Shown: positions 1 to 11,671 of the stretch, one piece after another | How positions within the stretch are numbered: the first letter of the stretch is position 1 | Layout of the letters: every line of letters begins with the position of its first letter | NCBI RefSeq assembly: GCF_009727055.1 | Contig: NC_052351.1 | Coordinates: 54,579,888-54,643,887, forward strand | DNA from: Benincasa hispida | Taxonomy: Eukaryota > Streptophyta > Magnoliopsida > Cucurbitales > Cucurbitaceae | DNA: 64,000 bases | Reading direction: 5' to 3' | Position numbers and translations under genes: made by a program | The notes under the pieces: generated by a model | Databases searched by the model: none | What the model saw: only the letters and a program-made list of their open reading frames with translations | Told to the model about the DNA's origin: nothing

Positions 1-1085
1 GATGCATGAGATGCAGGTTGACAAACAGAGCTTATCTCTAAGTCCTTATCTCTTGTTTATGCAGTTCTAATCTTGCTATTTCGAGTCTAGATCCTAACCT
101 AGCTCACTCGAGTCTTAGGTTCTTTCTTCAGACTCTCTCTCGAGTAGCGCTAAAGGGGTGCTTTGCACAGCATAAAACAAGACAATCACTAACGATGAAC
201 TTCCTAGGTCATGTTAGCTTAGTTCTTCTCAACCCATTCGACTAGTTTAGCTACTCATGCATATTAAGAGAGTGAACATATGTAGAAATAGAACTTCCAT
301 TGTATAGATATAAAGATGAAGTACAAAATAACAATGCAAGTATAGAATAAAGAGCCTAGTAGTAATCTCTTATTGCCCAGGCGTTTACCCTGTTTTTCTA
401 CTCGTGCTCAAAAGATAATCTCGCTCTCATGAGAGTCAACCCACTCTCTACTTCTATGCCCTAAGGTTCTCTCTCGGGTTTCCCTGAGCGATCTCCGGCG
501 TCACCACTCTTCTCTTGCTCTTTCTTAAAATGAAAGAAAACTATGAACAAGGGCGTGCGAACATGTGGAACAAAGAATAGCTGAACTTGTGAACTCGTCA
601 ACCCCTTTTCCGAAGGATGCCTCTGGTATTTATAGAACATCCAATGTGAACAGCGGCTTCTCTCTCATGATTGTACAGATGGGATGGCTTTAATTCCTGA
701 CTGATGCGCCAGATATTTGTCACCGAAAAGATGAATGTACTTGTGATCGTTATCGACTGTCAACTTAATTCGGATTCGATTGTCATCAGCTTTCTGCCCC
801 ATCGCGATTAATTAGCCTTTCACCCAGATGCGCCTACCATGTTACGCTGACTAAGTTGCAGCAATCCTTCTCGGGCGAATGTTTGCGATCACAATCATCA
901 TAAAGACTTGCGGTGAAGTTTCGCTCGATCGATAATTTCCAATTATCGTAATTCTTGCCTTGCATTAACGCATATTCTATATAAAATTGATGCTTGATGG
1001 ACGCAATTTAACATGTTTCATCAACACAATCCAACAACATTTAAGAACTTAGCACTCTGATAACATGCATTTCTGCCCGTTATCA
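1..1085 (-). repeat. Athila-type LTR (3' LTR of element A), cut by window edge
   Basis: On the minus strand this LTR begins at 1085 with TGATAACGGGCAGAAATGC, the same opening as the LTRs at 11672 and 54022. A TATA box (tctataaata on the minus strand) lies at about 628-637. The stretch reading toward position 1 matches the U5 side of the LTR at 12600-12810, including the part equivalent to 'gagataagctctgtttgtcaac'-like sequence. It directly abuts gag sequence at 1087 with no polypurine tract between, so the element has lost everything from mid-gag to its 3' end. Confidence 0.8.
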
Positions 1086-1086
1086 C

Positions 1087-1794
1087 ATTGGCAGCGGTCT
1101 GCGAAGAGGGATTCAGTCCTTGCAGGCAGTCTGGTAAGCTATCATGTGGACAGTTTCTTACCAGCCGCTTAAACCTTGCCCAAGCATCGCTGAGCGATTC
1201 TTCATCTTCTTGTTCAAAATTTGTTATTCATTTCCTTCTCCTAGCATTCTCAATTGGTGGGAAATACTTCTTCATAAACATTTCGACCACCTGTTCCCAC
1301 GAAGTGATCTCTCCCAGTTTGAGAGAATATGCCCATTTTCTTGCTTGATCACAAAAAAAAAAATGGAAACAGAGTTAGTCGAACTTCTTTAGTAGAGATA
1401 TTCGGGAACACATAAGTGTTGCAGATTTCTGTGAAGCTCCAGAGGTGAGCGTGCGGGTCCTCGCCACGCCTGCCCAAAACATCCCCAGCAACCTAGATCA
1501 TCTACAACATTATCGGCTTCATTTCAAACCTCGATCCATCTAACATTGGCCTCATGATTACTATAGAGAAATCATAGAGAGGTTGGCGATGCATAGTTCC
1601 GAATGGGTCTATTGCTGTCATTAACCAAAAGGATGGGGTTTGCTATTAATATTGTTCACGATTCACTGGCCTTTCTCCGGTTGTTCCAACATTTCTTGGA
1701 GTTCTTCTTGTTCTTTGTTTTGTTGCGGTTGTCTCTTAATCTTATTCTGAAGGTCCTCTCAATTCCGGGTCGTAATTCGCAGAGATTGAGAGTC
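1087..1794 (-). pseudogene. Athila-like gag remnant of element A
   Basis: Minus-strand translation in shifting frames gives recognisable Athila gag blocks: an N-terminal segment resembling RTIRNYASP near 1600, a GEDPHAHL-like block near 1460 and a LPDCLQGLN-like block near 1120. Gag forms the particle shell and binds the element RNA. There are frameshifts and stops, and the reading runs straight into the LTR start at 1085. It lies just downstream of a tRNA-Asp primer site on the same strand. This is a dead remnant; no intact frame remains. Confidence 0.65.
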
Positions 1795-1839
1795 TACAAA
1801 GAAATCAGAAAAATTCAATTACATACTATTTTTCTAAAG

Positions 1840-1857
1840 TCCCTGGCAACGGCGCCA
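1840..1857 (-). other. Primer binding site, tRNA-Asp type (element A)
   Basis: The minus strand reads TGGCGCCGTTGCCAGGGA, complementary apart from one base to the 3' end of plant tRNA-Asp (GUC). That tRNA primes Athila elements. The site lies a few bases from the LTR end at 1862. Confidence 0.85.
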
Positions 1858-1861
1858 AAAC

Positions 1862-2126
1862 TGGATGCATTATTTTATGAAGTGAAATTATGGAGGGAAT
1901 GCGATGGTGAAAAATGTGTTGAGCACTCAAGTTTTCTCAGTGCAATCCAAGTGTAAACCCCACTGAGTTTCTTGTAAGTCTAAGGTGGAACTCAGGGAAC
2001 TTGGGAAACAGGTTGCGGTTAATTTTTAGGAAAACCTTTGTGGTAACCAAATAAATCAATAGTTGTTAAGGTTATGTTGCGATAATGAAAAATAAACATT
2101 GTGGCAAGATTTAAGAAAAGTTGATG
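1862..2126 (-). repeat. 5' LTR fragment of element A (U5 end)
   Basis: On the minus strand this piece contains a variant of the conserved 'tccctgtgttcgaccc' block found near the end of every Athila-type LTR in this window (compare 13213, 14720, 21765). It then runs to a CA terminus at 1862 beside the primer site. It is cut at about 2126, where a different LTR begins. Confidence 0.65.
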
Positions 2127-3633
2127 TGTGACAAAATTATCCTTAGATCTGCATAGGTGAGGGCAGCTCAATATCGTTGGCCCAATAAGCCTCCTTTCAT
2201 GGGTAAGATCGGCGGATAGCTGGACATAGGGTGGCAAGACGAAAATTCATTCCTACCCGTTATAGGAAAGATAGGTTGTTCCTTTAGTACTGAATCCAGG
2301 TCTTGAAAAGGGGCCCACCCTTCCTTGGCTCAAAGAGGGATTCGGTTTTATAGGTTGGAACCTTAAAACCAATTGTTCATTAAGGATCAGTGGAACGTAA
2401 GGAACAAGATGTAATCTTGGGGTAAAACGATTTTTATGACCCAATTGAGAATTAAGAACAACCTGTGAAATGATTAACTTACTCATTATGGTTATATCAA
2501 ATGGACACAAATATATCTATAGTGAGGGGAGTGCAACTACGAGACTTTAGTTGAGTGACCCGTTAGTTAACGATGTTGATTAGCTCCATCTAAAGAGTTT
2601 AGCTAGATAATCTTGGATCGTTGGAGCCCATGATCTATAGGTCCATTAGGTTCCCCTACTAGCTCATATGGAATAAACTTAGAACACTATGATAGAATAA
2701 TTTGAATTGTTCGAATTAGGTAGTAAGGAGAAACCCAAGTATTGTGATAGTGGTCGAGTCTTTTTTAGCTTAGAGATACAGCTTTAATATTTAAATGTGA
2801 TTTAAATATCAAGAATATGAATAATCATATTCGGAAGCTCGAAAATGATGGAAATGGTCAAAGTTGTAAAACGTCAAAAGAGTTGACTTTTGACTTTGAA
2901 AAGTCAAACTTTGACCGACCTTATATTCAAATGTGATTTGAATTTCGAGAAAATAATGCGGATTCATCTCGAGAGGTCAAAATTAGTCAACACGAACAAA
3001 ATAAAAAAGTCAAAATGTTGACTTTTTGGTCAAAGTTTGACTTTGACCAATGACTATTTTGCCCTTTTACTATAGTTTAGTGGGAAAAACCAAACTTCTA
3101 TTCGATAATTCCACTAACAAAATGTGGCTAGATGTTGGCTTATAGTGGAGACATAAAGCCACTAAGTGAGTGGATCCTAGAGTGGTGGGTTTTTGTGAAG
3201 ATTTTTCATGCAATTGTTGCATGCCTTTTTTCTATAAATTGGGGCTCTTCAATTTAGTTAAAAGACTTTTGCCATTTTAGAAAAAATGTGCTCTAAATTT
3301 GGGCTGGAAAATCTATGTTCTTTGAGTGAAATAAAAACCCAAACTCAAATTCATCTTATTTTCCATCTATTTTCTCTCTATCGGTTCTCTTCATCCACCA
3401 AGTCCACAACTTGGTTATGAGTCCAGAGATAGTAGATCAACTCTAAGTAGTGGTCCAAAAGAGTTCGGGTTGAGATTCAATGAGGAGAAGTGGCTTTCGG
3501 AGCTTCAAATGGTAGCATCCTACACTTTAATTCACTGCTTTTCCTTCAAATTGCATGCTATTTCCCATTAATTTAGAAGCAATTAGAGTGTAATTAGGTC
3601 CCAATTCTGCTGCGTATGTCTCGGATTCCATCA
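2127..3633 (+). repeat. LTR of an iMet-primed element (element X)
   Basis: A plus-strand sequence of about 1.5 kb ends in CATCA at 3633, three bases before a perfect initiator tRNA-Met primer site. A TATA box (tataaatt) is at 3233-3240. The region carries several repeats of a 'ttgactttgac' motif at 2880-3060. The left edge is estimated from a TGTGAC start next to the Athila LTR fragment. No coding sequence is seen; short minus ORFs here show no protein signature. Confidence 0.6.
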
Positions 3634-3636
3634 ATG

Positions 3637-3648
3637 TGGTATCAGAGC
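3637..3648 (+). other. Primer binding site, tRNA-iMet type (element X)
   Basis: TGGTATCAGAGC is complementary to the 3' end of plant initiator tRNA-Met, the primer of most Ty1/copia and many Ty3/gypsy elements. Confidence 0.85.
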
Positions 3649-5479
3649 ATGCTCGAATTACTCTCAATTGCTTTTGGTGGGGTTTTTTTCCTATCTATTC
3701 AAGTGTTGAATGAAATGGGAACTAAAGTGGATTTATTATGATTTTGGCATTTTTTCCTCTTTAAATTTCTTATGAAAATTTGTAATTGATCATTTGTTTA
3801 TGAGTATTAATGTGTGAAAAAGGTTCTGTAAATTTGTTGGAGTCATTAGAGTTGAAATTAGGCTGTAATTTTTGATTCCGGGATAGAGAACAACATCAAA
3901 ATTGAAGAGAAAAAACTTACAGATCCGAAATTAGCATCCAGACCCAAGAATGACTCCCAGACCCGACCGCAGCCTGGATCCGACCTGGTTTGGAGAAGAC
4001 TCATGGCCACCAGCTGTCAACAAGTTTTCGACCCCGTCCAGCAACCGCTCGTCCGTCACGCATGCCTGCTTCGCCCGGATTCGATCCCTTCGCCTGCCTC
4101 GCTTCGTGCAGCCTCACACGCTCGTTCGCGCCGCCTGCCCGAGACCCGATCCGCGACCCACGCCTCTGTTGATCACCCAGCGAGAGTTGACCAACCGGTC
4201 CAGATGGTCTGACAGGCCCATTTGACCTGGTTGAGTCGGTTTGACCAGTTCAGCTTTGTTTTTGGTGTTTTCGGGTCGGTTCGAGTGATTTCTGAGCGGT
4301 TCAGCTGGTTGCTGAATTTTGTAATAAATTAGTTATTTTTTTAATGCTAAAAATCGGTCCACTTTAATGTTGTTTACTTATTATGCATGTGATGTATAAT
4401 GTTGTTTGATTATGTGTGCATATAGTATGCCATATAGTTTTAAAACCCCACCATAGGAAAAGCATGTGGCAGGCATTTGTTATATCTTATAAGTGTTATA
4501 AAATATATACTATGCATGCTTAGTTTTAATATAAGTGTTATATTAAAGCATGTTTGATTGAAGGAAGCATGTTATAGATGAATGCTCTAGGGTTATAATG
4601 GTTATACTTTATTTTATAATTGTTATAAAATAACCAAGACCTCTAAAATCTATAATAAAGATAAGATGCATGCTCATTTAGAGTTAACCATCGAGCAATC
4701 TCAATTTTCATAGAAAACAGGTCGATTTCTTGTAAAACCGAAGTTACAAGAAAACTCACCCGGCAAGATCTTGGCAAAAAGTCAGATAAGATGACTAAGG
4801 TTGAAGGTTTTTAAGTTGACGGTTCACGAAACACCTACTACCTCGAGATCGAGCCGGCGTCTGAGTTAGGTTAAACCGGTTTTATGAGCATGCAAGAATG
4901 GTGTGAGGTAATAAAAGTTGTTTATCACTAGACATCGTAGGTTAAAAATCCAATATGAAAGATATACTCGGATGAATCACCTAGACTTAGGATATGTTTT
5001 AGTTAGCCGAAATGTATCGCTAAGTATTTTATACCCTAACCGTCTAGAACACTTCAGCTCGAGAGAAGTAATGTACTTTTAGCTCTAGCATCCCTAAGAG
5101 TTCACACTGTGAGATTCATGCTTGGCTTTAGGCCACCCTGGGAGCGGACTCCATTGGGAGAGTATTTGCATGAGTCAATACCAAGGTGAATAGGGGAAGT
5201 TGTTCATAGTAAGTGGGAGAAGGATGTGTGTCAACATATCCTACGGTCTCTTTCATTATGTTGCACTGTGAGATTCCTATAATGTGCCTGCATGTCTGCC
5301 CTGGAGCGACCTTACCAATCGGAGGGCTATATTATAGGATTCGGAACTCCACGAACTCTAGAAATAGATAGGGTCTCTCAGGTCCATTTTCATTCTTGTC
5401 TTTCCAACTTCGGGAGCATAGTGATTTCGATCTTTGAGGTTTGAAAATGGAGGGTTACACTTACGATAATTACTAAGTG
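3649..5479 (+). mobile_element. Non-coding internal domain of element X (LARD-like)
   Basis: About 1.8 kb follows the primer site without any gag or pol signature. A 91-codon frame at 3950-4225 (GC-rich, Pro/Arg/Ser-rich) is the only sizeable ORF; two other frames over the same bases are also open, so I read it as compositional rather than coding. At 4440-4690 there are AT-rich 'ttataa..gttata' motifs. The domain stops at about 5479, where a minus-strand chromovirus reverse transcriptase begins. Either a large retrotransposon derivative (LARD) or the 5' untranslated part of a truncated copia/gypsy element would fit. Confidence 0.45.
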
Positions 5480-6855
5480 TCAATTGAAGAGCTATCTTAG
5501 AAAATCCCTCGACGAATCTCCTATAATAACCTGTTAAACCCAGAAAACTGCGTACTTCGGTTACATTCAGGGGGTTGTTCCCAATTAACTATTGATTCTA
5601 TCTTTTGGGAATCAATGCTAACTCCATCAGTTGAAACTATATGCCCAAGGAATACGACTTGATTTAACCAAAAATCGCATTTACTAAATTTGGCATATAA
5701 CTCCTTTTCCCTTAGAATTTGTAACACCATCCTCAGATGTTTTTTGCTTCTCTACACTACTAGAATACACTAGTATATCGTCTATGAACACTATCACAAA
5801 CTGATCCAGATAAGAATGGAATATCCTATTCATTAAGTCCATAAGTACCGCAGGAGCATTTGTCAATCCAAATGACATTACTAGGAACTCAAAATGTCCA
5901 TACCTAGTTCTGAATGCAGTCTTTGGAACATCTGTGCCTTTCACCTTTAACTAGTGATAGCCTGATCTCAAATCTATCTTAGAGAATACCATGGCCTCCT
6001 TTAACTGATCAAAGCGATCATTTATACGAGGCAATGGGTACTTATTTTTAATGGTCACCTTATTCAGCTATCTATAGTCTAGTCTTTCTTCTTAACAAAC
6101 AAGACTGGTTCTCCCCAAGGTGACACACTGGGTCTAATGTACCCCTTATCCACAAGTTCCTGTAACTGAACTTTTAACAACTTCAGTTCCGTTGGTGCCA
6201 TCCTATATGGTGCCTGGGATATAGGTGCTGTACCCGGAATTAACTCAATAGTAAACTCTATTTCCCTATCAGGTGGTAAACTTGGTAACTCTTCAAGGAA
6301 TACATCTAAGAATTCTTGTACCATAGGTACATCCTCAGGTTTCAGTTTCTTGTCCCGTGAAACTGCTACATAGGCTAAATAGGCTTCGCATCCTTTACTC
6401 AATAGCTTCCTAGCCTTCACTGCTGCTATTAAACTTCCTGGAAGTATTCTTTTACTTCCTACCAGGGTTATTTCTTTTTCACCTAGTTTCTTAAACACTA
6501 TTTCTCTCTTAAAACAATCCATAATGGCATAATGTTTACTTAGAAAATCCATACCTAGGATAACATCAAACTCTAGTAATTCTAATGGAATCAAGTTAAC
6601 CCAAAAACTCTGAGTTCCAAGAATTACTTCACAATTTCTGTAATACTCATGTACAACTAGAGTATCTCCTACAGGCGTAGAGATAAACAAATCCTCATTT
6701 ATACGCTTAGGCATTCTATCTATATGTAATGCACATATGCTAGATATGAATGAGTGCGTAGCACCAGGATCAAATAACGCATAAGTGGATCGATTACATA
6801 AAGTTATCATACCAGTTACAACATCTGGAGCCTCTTCCGCTTCCTGGTGTGTCAA
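5480..6855 (-). pseudogene. Chromovirus protease and reverse transcriptase remnant (element I)
   Basis: Reading the minus strand from 6855 downward: an aspartic protease with active-site block ALFDPGATHSFIS (near 6770) and VILGMDF (near 6555), a linker, then the start of reverse transcriptase with PYRMAPTELK and [21 protein letters not shown] (ending 6079). After a short gap, RT resumes at 5944-5684 with [20 protein letters not shown] and the catalytic FIDD box (5777-5790). It continues as [21 protein letters not shown] to about 5521. The protein is cut near 5480, losing RNase H and integrase. Several stops and frameshifts separate the blocks. This is the Tekay/Del-type gag-pol arrangement; the enzyme copies element RNA into DNA. 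Confidence 0.88.
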
Positions 6856-8002
6856 CTAGAGCCTCTTCTGCTTAGCTATACCGGATCCCTCTCCTCTAGT
6901 TCTAGTCGCTCTAGGTTGGTTTACGGTCTGTGTAACTCCTCTTTGCTCACTCTGTGCTCCATGACCTAGTTGAGGACAATCTCTCTTGAAATGCCCCACT
7001 TGTTCGCACTGGAAGCACACATTCCTATTAGCATAACATACTCTTATATGAGGTCTTCCATAGTTTACATAAAGTGGTTTGCTCCCTGTCCTAGCTACTG
7101 ACTCGCTGGCGTGACTTGATACCGATCTACCACTCGGTCCAGCTGCAGGTCTTGACCTCTTTCGACTTGAACTTTGTTGGCTCATTCCTCCAAAGCTCCT
7201 TATACCCGATTGTCTAGAGAATGGGGGTCTACATCTCTTACTTCTCGTTCTTCCAAGCATTTTAAACTGTCCTTCACTTGGCTGAAGTGCATCTTCCTTC
7301 ACTACACTCTGCTCTACTCGGATAGCGGTCTCAACTAACTAAGTGAGATTCACCCAATTGGATGTAGAGGTAACGGGTGTACGTATTTTTCTTCTTAGGC
7401 CATTTTCAAATCTCCTACACCTCTCCTTCTCTTCCGCGATGATAGAAAGGGCATAACTCAGTAAATCTTTGCTCATACTGAGCAACTGTCATCACTCCCT
7501 GAGTTAGCCTAAGGAATTTTTCCCTCTTCGCTTCTTTAAAAGAACTAAGTAGTATTTATCTTTGAATACTTGTCTGAACTCAAACCAATTCATAGTTTCC
7601 GAACTATTCCTTCTGGCTTCTATCACTTTCCATCACTTCTCAGCCTGTTTCTGTAGCAAGAATGCCGCTAACTCGACCTTACGGTCCTCAGGGCACCTCA
7701 TAACCTTAAAACATTTCTCAATCAAATCCAACATGATCTCAGCATCTACTGGATCTGTGGCTCCATCGAACGTCGTGGCTCCTAAAACTTTCAGCTCTCG
7801 ACGTCGTGTTTCTTTTCTAGATTGTTTTGAATTGATCCTACACTCACCACCAATCTTTGAGTGATTCTATCAAATACTTGATCCTCCATCTGGGGTTCTA
7901 CACCTACCCTTGCTATACTCGACTCGTTTGCAGAAGTTGCTTCCTGCTCTACTGAGTCTCTAACTCAGTTTGCTTGCTCTGTTTACCACTTCTCCTCGGC
8001 AT
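6856..8002 (-). pseudogene. Chromovirus gag remnant with zinc knuckle (element I)
   Basis: The start codon lies at 8000-8002 on the minus strand, by analogy with the sister copy at 38758 (MLRRSGKRSKQ). The capsid-like part (7500-7750) matches the sister segment around IEKCFKV and AAFLLQKGAEKWWK. The better-preserved 3' half (7302-6856) carries a CCHC zinc knuckle, CFQCEQVGHFKRDC, with spacing C-x2-C-x4-H-x4-C. Gag packages element RNA. Stops and frameshifts at 7303-7560 break the frame. The order LTR, primer site, gag, protease, RT on the minus strand confirms one element. Confidence 0.82.
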
Positions 8003-8135
8003 CTTTGCCTAATTATTAAGTACACATGTTAGGGACTTATCTATGGGACTTAATCTAATGCATGAACTCTCTCTCTCACCCAATATCTTATGTTTTAATA
8101 CTAAACTAGCTTCAACCTTTCCCAAGTATACCTTT

Positions 8136-8147
8136 GCTCTGATACCA
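8136..8147 (-). other. Second iMet primer-site-like copy (element I)
   Basis: The minus strand reads TGGTATCAGAGC a second time, 53 bases inside the first copy. It sits in a small palindrome, gataccaagctggtatc (8141-8157). The sister element at 38609 has only one copy here. Confidence 0.7.
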
Positions 8148-8188
8148 AGCTGGTATCAGCTAACTCTTTAACTTTCCCAGAAACATAT

Positions 8189-8200
8189 GCTCTGATACCA
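8189..8200 (-). other. Primer binding site, tRNA-iMet type (element I)
   Basis: The minus strand reads TGGTATCAGAGC immediately after the LTR end at 8204, the expected position for priming minus-strand DNA synthesis. Confidence 0.85.
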
Positions 8201-8203
8201 AGC

Positions 8204-9470
8204 TATCACACCCTGCCCCAGACCACTCTCTTAGCCTTGAAAAGGGCGTGACTGCAGCAGTTATCAACCCTGTGGCTGACACTTACTGCCTACTAACTGT
8301 TGCAGAATAACTCTAATACCAATATATAACTCATATATAACGGAATATCTTTAGGCCATCATTTATTAAGTTAGAAGCATAACATATTTAGAATCATTAA
8401 AACACTAGATTCACAAGTCCCAAAACCCACAAACCCTAGTCCTTATATGAACAACAATAACATGTATACTATATTAACAGTAACCTCCTAACAGACAGGT
8501 TACAAATCTCATTATCCTTTAGTGGCAGAGTAGATGCAGAGCTATCTTCAGAGGATTTGAATGCTACCTGTGTGGGGGTCGAGGAGAAAACATTTGAAAA
8601 CGTGGTGAGCTTGCGCCCAGTGAGTGACTTAAGAAAGATAATTGATTCTCATGCAAAATCTCAATAAAGAGTTTAACTGAAATATAAGCTTCTACAGTAC
8701 TTGTACTGCAGTATAAACATTTTCTGAGCATAAAACATATAAAGCTGTTTTAATCATAAAATAGTAAAACTATTTTTCTGTTGAGGATAACCCTACTATG
8801 GGTAAAAACAATCCCAACACAAACTACTAGTCAATAGAGAACCCTTTTGCTCAATCTCTGACTCTACCTATGTGCACGTGGCCATACTAAGTACCGTCAT
8901 ACCTTAGGTACTTCTGCTCAGATACCTTCTCAAGTGTCCTTCAGTATCTGGTTGTTTGGTACCTTCTAAAACGTCCTTCAGTACTAATAGATACCTTCTC
9001 AAATGTCCTTCAGTATCTAGTTGGGCGGATACCTTCTCAAATGTCCTTCGGTATCGCGTTTTAAGTAAAGCTAGTCATAAATGACTTTCTATTTAAAGCA
9101 TGTAAAGTATAACACATATAAAAACATGGCTTTAAAGGTACTAATGCATGCTACACATATAAATACCTTTTTTACAAACTTCTCACTCATGCATGCGTTT
9201 AAAACATAACTCATAGCTTGCTTGAAAATCACTTTGTAAAACTAGTTGGCATGAGAATATTCTTCTTTAAAACATACTTTCTTAACACATTGTAATCAAA
9301 CATTTAATAAAATGTTTTAGTCAAAACGTTTTAGCCACTCACCTTGATTGCTCAGGAGCTTTTCACTCTAGTAGCTCCCTTTTCTACCTCGGGCTCTCTT
9401 TTCACCCCTACAAACATGTTCTAAAATGTCTTAGGGGGTTGTGGGTTCTCTCTTTAAACCCTTAAGCACC
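8204..9470 (-). repeat. 5' LTR (3' part) of chromovirus element I
   Basis: On the minus strand this aligns with the 3' part of the LTR at 37400-38605. Shared landmarks include 'gagtgaaaagctcctgagcaatcaaggtgagtggctaaaa'-like sequence near 9330-9380 and repeated 'gaaggacatttgagaaggta'-type units near 8930-9060. They also share a final block with 'gttgataactgctgcagtcacg'-like sequence at 8240-8275. The far half of the LTR, with promoter, is missing; homology fades near 9420-9470. Confidence 0.72.
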
Positions 9471-9479
9471 AAATGGGTT

Positions 9480-9689
9480 TCCATTTTCTATCATTTTTTT
9501 TCCTTTTTCCTTTTCCTTTTCCTTTTTCTTTTCTTTTCTTTTCTTTTTCTTTATTTCTTTTCTTTTCTTTTCTTTATTAATAAATTCTAAAATTATCAAC
9601 GACAACCTCAACCAAAATCTTTTCCATTTTTCTTCAACAATGGAACAACAATAATTTAAATCCAACATCCTACAATATGTGACAAGAGC
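9480..9689. repeat. Polypyrimidine tract and unassigned AT-rich stretch
   Basis: Positions 9485-9570 are almost pure T/C on the plus strand, in ttttc and tttttc units. From 9570 to 9689 the sequence is AT-rich and I recognise nothing. The tract marks the border between the minus-strand chromovirus LTR and the plus-strand Athila integrase. Confidence 0.6.
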
Positions 9690-10275
9690 AAATAATCCAA
9701 GGAAAGTCTCGGGTTTACATAGTCAAACTTTCGCAGAAGGATTGGGCAATGAAGCTTGATGATGCATTGTGGGCATACCGGACTGTATTTAAAACACCTA
9801 TAGGTATGTCCCCCTATGCATTGATATTCGGCAAGGCGTGTCACTTGCCTTTGGAGCTAGAGTATAAAGCATTGTGGGCGGTCAAGATTCTGAATTTCGA
9901 CTTAAAGAAAGCAGGGGAACTGCGAAAAATGCAACTGGTCGAGCTAGAAGAATGGAGGAACAACGCATATGAAAATGCAAAAATTTACAAAGAGTACACC
10001 AAGGCACTGGCATGATCAACGCATATGCAGTAAGAACCTCCAAGTCGGGCAGAAAGTCTTGCTTTTCGATTCATGTCTGCGACTCTTCCCGGGAAAGCTA
10101 AACTCACGTTGGTCCGGACCATTCATAATTTGACAAGTACTTCCGCATGGCGCAGTGGAATTATCAAATGACAATGGAACCAACATATTCAAAGTCAATG
10201 GGCAGCGAGTAAAGGCATACCATGGAGAAGAATGGCATCACCAAATCGACTCCATGGGGCTAAGAAACTTTGAAT
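9690..10275 (+). pseudogene. Athila-like integrase C-terminal remnant (element B)
   Basis: The translation from about 9735 gives the hallmark Athila integrase tail, [20 protein letters not shown], then [19 protein letters not shown] and [19 protein letters not shown]. It stops at 10013. The family sequence continues in another frame ([11 protein letters not shown], then LFPGKLN, HWSGPF) to about 10275. The catalytic core is missing upstream; homology begins near 9690 just past the position of the catalytic Glu. Integrase inserts the cDNA into chromosomes. The 3' untranslated region and 3' LTR of the same element follow. Confidence 0.85.
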
Positions 10276-11671
10276 GAAGAAGGAAGTAAGTGGTCCCTGC
10301 GTTATCAAATGATCGAAACTTATCAGGGACGCAAGTTTTGGAAAATCTCAAGTCTTCAACTCTTTTCTCCATTACTCAGAGTTTTCACTATCTTTTCAAT
10401 TTAGAATTATCCTTACTTTACTATCTCTTCTTATTTTTCAGTTCTACTACAAAAAAAAAAAAAAAGAAAAGAAAGAAGAAAGGATGTTGCGATAATGCCT
10501 TTTATTTTGTTTAAAATAATTTGACCCTCTTTTTGTTTCTTTAGAACGATGGAGGTACTGGATTGCAGAAATGTTACGCGAAGCAACACTTATCTTATTC
10601 CATCACTGCAACCCAACGAAGAATGATCGCCGCGAGATGGATGTATCAATACAATGCGAGTGACAACGCTAAATTTGGGGGTGTATTCTTCCTTATCTTT
10701 ACTTCAAATTTTGCACTATCACATTGCATATTACTTTTCAATGTTTTATCACCGCATCCTCCTTGATTATCACAATCATATCACAAGTAGATAACTTTAT
10801 TAGGTTACAGCATGTTGTTCCTTACCAAGTATAATTTCAATGATGATAAAAATACTTCTATTTCGTTCGTATACACTAGAGTCAACTTAATTCTTAAGAT
10901 AGTCACGTCATAAAATATTTCTCGAAGTTAGGGGTTTGCTAGCTTTCTTTCAAACTTCCTTTACAACGCATTCTATGACCATCGCATGACTTATTTTAAT
11001 TCCTTTTGGCAATGAGGACATTGCTGTATTTTAAATTTGGGGGTAGGGTATTTGTTTCCGACCTTGCTAAAAAAATTTGAGAATAACAACTCCACTGTCA
11101 ACACAATGGGAAACCCATGTTGATAAAGAGTTAAGTTATGAAAGGCACTTACTCGTAGTTGGATGTCTACATGACACACGTGGAGGCACCAAAACAAAAG
11201 TAAGTCACCAAGATCAACACATAAATAAATGATTGCAACTCCACTGCCAAATCGGTATGAGTTTAGTCTGAGAAAGAGTGCATTGCTCGTAGTTGGATGT
11301 TCGCATGACACTCGTGAGGGCAAGACAAACGAAGGCAAATAACTCGGATCAGTGCAAGGTCAGAAAAGAAATAGCAATGAAGAAAATTTTTGTGCAAGGA
11401 TAAATCATTTGACACCCCGGTGGAAAATTTTCTTTTTGAAATACATCATGTGATGTTCCGGAATTTAGTAAAAACCTTTTGAAAGTTAAAGCTTGCAATC
11501 ACTAAGTCTTAGAAATATTTTAGGAAGAGATTTGAATAAGACTTAAGGAAATTCTGGTATATTCTTGAATGAAGTATCCTTGAGAAATTTAGGGAAAGAA
11601 CTTTGCAGTTAACTTGCTAAAGGAATATTTATCTTATACTCGAGGAAAAGCATTGTTTAAATTCGAGGGTG
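10276..11671 (+). other. Athila 3' region of element B with three polypurine tracts
   Basis: This is a non-coding region of about 1.4 kb between integrase and the 3' LTR. It holds polypurine tracts aaatttgggggtg at 10671-10683, aaatttgggggtaggg at 11033-11048 and the LTR-adjacent aaattcgagggtg at 11659-11671. The last primes plus-strand DNA synthesis; the other two are unexplained. Between the second and third lie two copies of a motif around 'tagttggatgt..gcatgacac' (11152-11196 and 11285-11335). A homopurine A/G tract is at 10448-10481. No ORF here has a protein signature, so an env-like gene is not visible. Confidence 0.7.

Noticed and set aside
3637..3648. Initiator tRNA gene
   Set aside because: Only the 12-base complement of the tRNA 3' end is present, beside an LTR; there is no cloverleaf.
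3950..4225. 91-codon ORF after the iMet primer site as a gag
   Set aside because: Three frames are open over the same GC-rich bases, no capsid or zinc motif is present, and the rest of the internal domain is non-coding.
10276..11671. An env-like gene in the 3' region of element B
   Set aside because: Some Athila elements have one here, but all frames are short and no transmembrane or conserved block is visible.
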